DNA of 64,000 nt from the NCBI RefSeq assembly GCF_042646385.1, contig NZ_JBHRTO010000002.1, positions 558,001 to 622,000 of the forward strand, read 5' to 3'. Numbering within the stretch: position 1 is the stretch's first letter; each line of letters begins with the position of its first letter. A model generated the notes under the pieces. That model was given only the letters and a program-made list of their open reading frames with translations, had not been told where the DNA came from and did not search any database. Shown one piece after another: positions 62,590 through 64,000 of the stretch. The position numbers and the translations under genes are program-made. This DNA comes from Cypionkella sinensis. Its GTDB lineage: Bacteria > Pseudomonadota > Alphaproteobacteria > Rhodobacterales > Rhodobacteraceae.

Positions 62590-63441
62590 GCCCGCCCGGC
62601 GCAGCTGAACTGCGGCCACCTCGGCCAGCCCCGTTGTCTGGAAATCCGGCAACACCGTCTGCATCGTCGCACCATCCAGCCGATGCGGCAGATCATAAAG
62701 GTAGCGCATTTCAGTCAACTCGCGCGCCAATTCCCAGACCGGCGAAGCCACACGCATCAGCCACCACGGAAATTTCGTCACCCGATAGGTTTGCCCGCTC
62801 AGCTTCTCGAACATCGCCAGCAGATCCTGCACACTGAACGTCAGCCCCGCGAACGGAATATCGGCAAACCGCGGCAACCCATCCCGCACCGCAGCCAATT
62901 CCACCGCTGCCCGCGCCATATCCGGCAGATAGGCATAGGCACGCGGCACATCCTCGCCGCCAAATGCCATCACCTTGCCCTTCGCCAGCCCGCGCAGCGC
63001 CATACCCATGGCTTGCGTCTTGCCCTCGGCATCCATGAAGTCACCGCCCCGCAGCAGGATCACCGGCACTCCGCTCGCGCGATAGTCTGCCTCCATCTGC
63101 ACCCGCACCGCGCCCTTGCGGGTATTGGGCTTCTGCGGAGTCGAAGGTCCCCAAGGCCTTGGCTGCACACCATAATTATACACGCTCGCGGGCACGATCA
63201 GGGTCGCGCCACTGGCCCGCGCCGCCGCAATCGCCTGCGCGGTGATCGCGGGCACCAACCGGCCCCAATCATGATACATCGGCGGGTTCATTGCGTTGAC
63301 GATCACATCCGCCCCCCGCGCCGCCTGCGCCATATCGGTGCCACGCTGATAGCGCCGCACCTCCCACCCCGCCGCCGCAAAGGCACGCGCCGCATGAGAC
63401 CCAAACAGCCCCGACGCCCCTGCCACCAAAACCACTGCCAT
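62551..63441 (-). CDS. NAD(P)-binding epimerase/reductase-like protein (extended SDR)
   Basis: A 296-aa Rossmann-fold protein, atypical extended SDR. N-terminal VVLVAGASGLFGSHAARAF is the nucleotide motif (GxxGxxG). SVYNYG carries the Tyr usually used in epimerases, but the following Lys of YxxxK is not in place. The ATG at 63441 has AGGAG seven bases upstream; earlier in-frame starts run into the LysR operator. Divergent from a LysR gene that probably controls it. Substrate unknown. Confidence 0.82.
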   Translation of the reverse strand: MAVVLVAGASGLFGSHAARAFAAAGWEVRRYQRGTDMAQAARGADVIVNAMNPPMYHDWGRLVPAITAQAIAAARASGATLIVPASVYNYGVQPRPWGPSTPQKPNTRKGAVRVQMEADYRASGVPVILLRGGDFMDAEGKTQAMGMALRGLAKGKVMAFGGEDVPRAYAYLPDMARAAVELAAVRDGLPRFADIPFAGLTFSVQDLLAMFEKLSGQTYRVTKFPWWLMRVASPVWELARELTEMRYLYDLPHRLDGATMQTVLPDFQTTGLAEVAAVQLRRAGLAAQIDPQRVMA

Positions 63442-63510
63442 AATCAATCTCCTGTTGTTGCAGGATGAAATTAGACCCGCTGCCCCATTCATAACATTGG
63501 CAACAAGTGC

Positions 63511-63529
63511 AGATATGCTATACATATCT
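63511..63529. promoter_or_regulatory. LysR-type operator in divergent promoter
   Basis: AGATATG-CTATA-CATATCT, a 7-bp inverted repeat that fits the T-N11-A rule of LysR binding sites. It ends two bases before the LysR ATG, so it also allows self-repression. Confidence 0.6.
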
Positions 63530-63531
63530 GT

Positions 63532-64000
63532 ATGGATAATCTTGACTGGACCCTTACACGTTCTTTCCTCGCTGTCGCCGAAACCGGGTCACTCTCGGCT
63601 GCCGCACGACAGCTTCACCTCAGCCAACCCACCCTTGGCCGTCACATTGCCGATCTGGAAGCCGCCCTTGGCCTACCGCTGTTCACCCGGCAACCGCGCG
63701 GTCTGGCCCCGACGCCCGAGGCAGCTGCCCTGATCCCGCACGCCCGCAGCATGCGCGATGCAGCGGCAAAACTCGCCATGGCAGCCGCAGGCCGCGACAC
63801 TCGCCTGCACGGCCCGGTCCGCATCACCGCCAGCCGCATCGTGTCGCATTACCTGTTGCCGCCGATCCTTGCACAACTGCGCCGCGACGAACCCGGTATC
63901 GAGATCGAACTTTCCCCCACCGACGCCTCGGACAACCTGTTGTTCCGCGAGGCGGATATCGCCCTGCGCATGTATCGCCCGACGCAGCCCGATCTGATCA
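63532..64000 (+). CDS. LysR-family transcriptional regulator (partial, C-terminus beyond window)
   Basis: The first 156 residues of a LysR regulator. Winged helix at 1-60 with SLSAAARQLHLSQPTLGRHI, then the start of the effector domain (GPVRITASRIVSHYLLPPIL). About half of a 290-300-residue protein is visible. Divergent from the NAD(P)-binding protein gene, its likely target. Confidence 0.9.
   Translation, partial: MDNLDWTLTRSFLAVAETGSLSAAARQLHLSQPTLGRHIADLEAALGLPLFTRQPRGLAPTPEAAALIPHARSMRDAAAKLAMAAAGRDTRLHGPVRITASRIVSHYLLPPILAQLRRDEPGIEIELSPTDASDNLLFREADIALRMYRPTQPDLI

Overview
The window looks like a chromosomal segment of a GC-rich alphaproteobacterium, most likely a member of the Rhodobacteraceae. 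Reasons: GC-biased codon use throughout; a def-def-def-fmt cluster; a gpmI-envC-ctpA-rppH block next to rlmH-rsfS; a leuCD pair; and a complete glycerol ABC-transporter operon of the glpSTPQUV type known from rhizobia and their relatives. I see no rRNA, tRNA, CRISPR array, transposase or prophage. This rests on gene content and reading, not on any database search.

Layout. (1) 1-1.75 kb: the end of a homoprotocatechuate (4-hydroxyphenylacetate) degradation operon (hpaF, partial hpaE, minus strand) with a visible promoter and operator. (2) 2.0-10.6 kb: a signalling cluster with a receiver protein carrying a degenerate GGDEF-like half, an HPt protein, two cytoplasmic PAS-hybrid histidine kinases and a single-domain receiver; one zinc alcohol dehydrogenase sits among them. 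(3) 10.8-21.4 kb: glycerol module, with a glpR-type repressor divergent from glpD-glpS-glpT-glpP-glpQ-glpU-glpV and then glpK, the last two separated by several stem-loops. (4) 21.4-27.1 kb, minus strand: RND efflux adaptor and pump, sulfide:quinone oxidoreductase with all three active cysteines, and a small DUF2892 membrane protein, behind an AT-rich palindrome. (5) 27.3-43.0 kb: a sugar-type ABC transporter, LacI regulator, GatC-like mini-protein plus amidase, a double NTF2-like protein, two histidinol-dehydrogenase-like enzymes, SDR, bicupin, alpha/beta hydrolase and HpcH/HpaI aldolase. (6) 43-64 kb: mainly housekeeping genes (fmt, three peptide deformylases, smc, rppH, ctpA, envC-like, gpmI, rlmH, rsfS, leuCD) with small hypothetical genes, ending in a divergent LysR / NAD(P)-binding protein pair.

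The most interesting system is region 5. Five copies of a 16-bp palindrome (consensus TTGCAWACGTATGCAA, with the central CG typical of LacI operators) stand before the alcohol dehydrogenase at 3.5 kb, the NTF2-like gene, the transporter operon, and each of the two divergent hisD-like genes. They define one regulon, probably controlled by the LacI protein at 33 kb, for uptake and stepwise oxidation and cleavage of an unidentified hydroxylated and perhaps amide-containing compound. I do not recognise it as a described pathway. The regulon is interrupted at 35.6-36.9 kb by a gene-poor islet holding one orphan small gene and a 36-bp perfect palindrome.

Other points of note: the two glycerol-transporter ATPases have complementary defects that predict one canonical and one degenerate ATP site; one of the three tandem deformylases has lost active-site residues; and a phosphatase-superfamily gene near 61.5 kb has no sensible start codon unless one base is removed.
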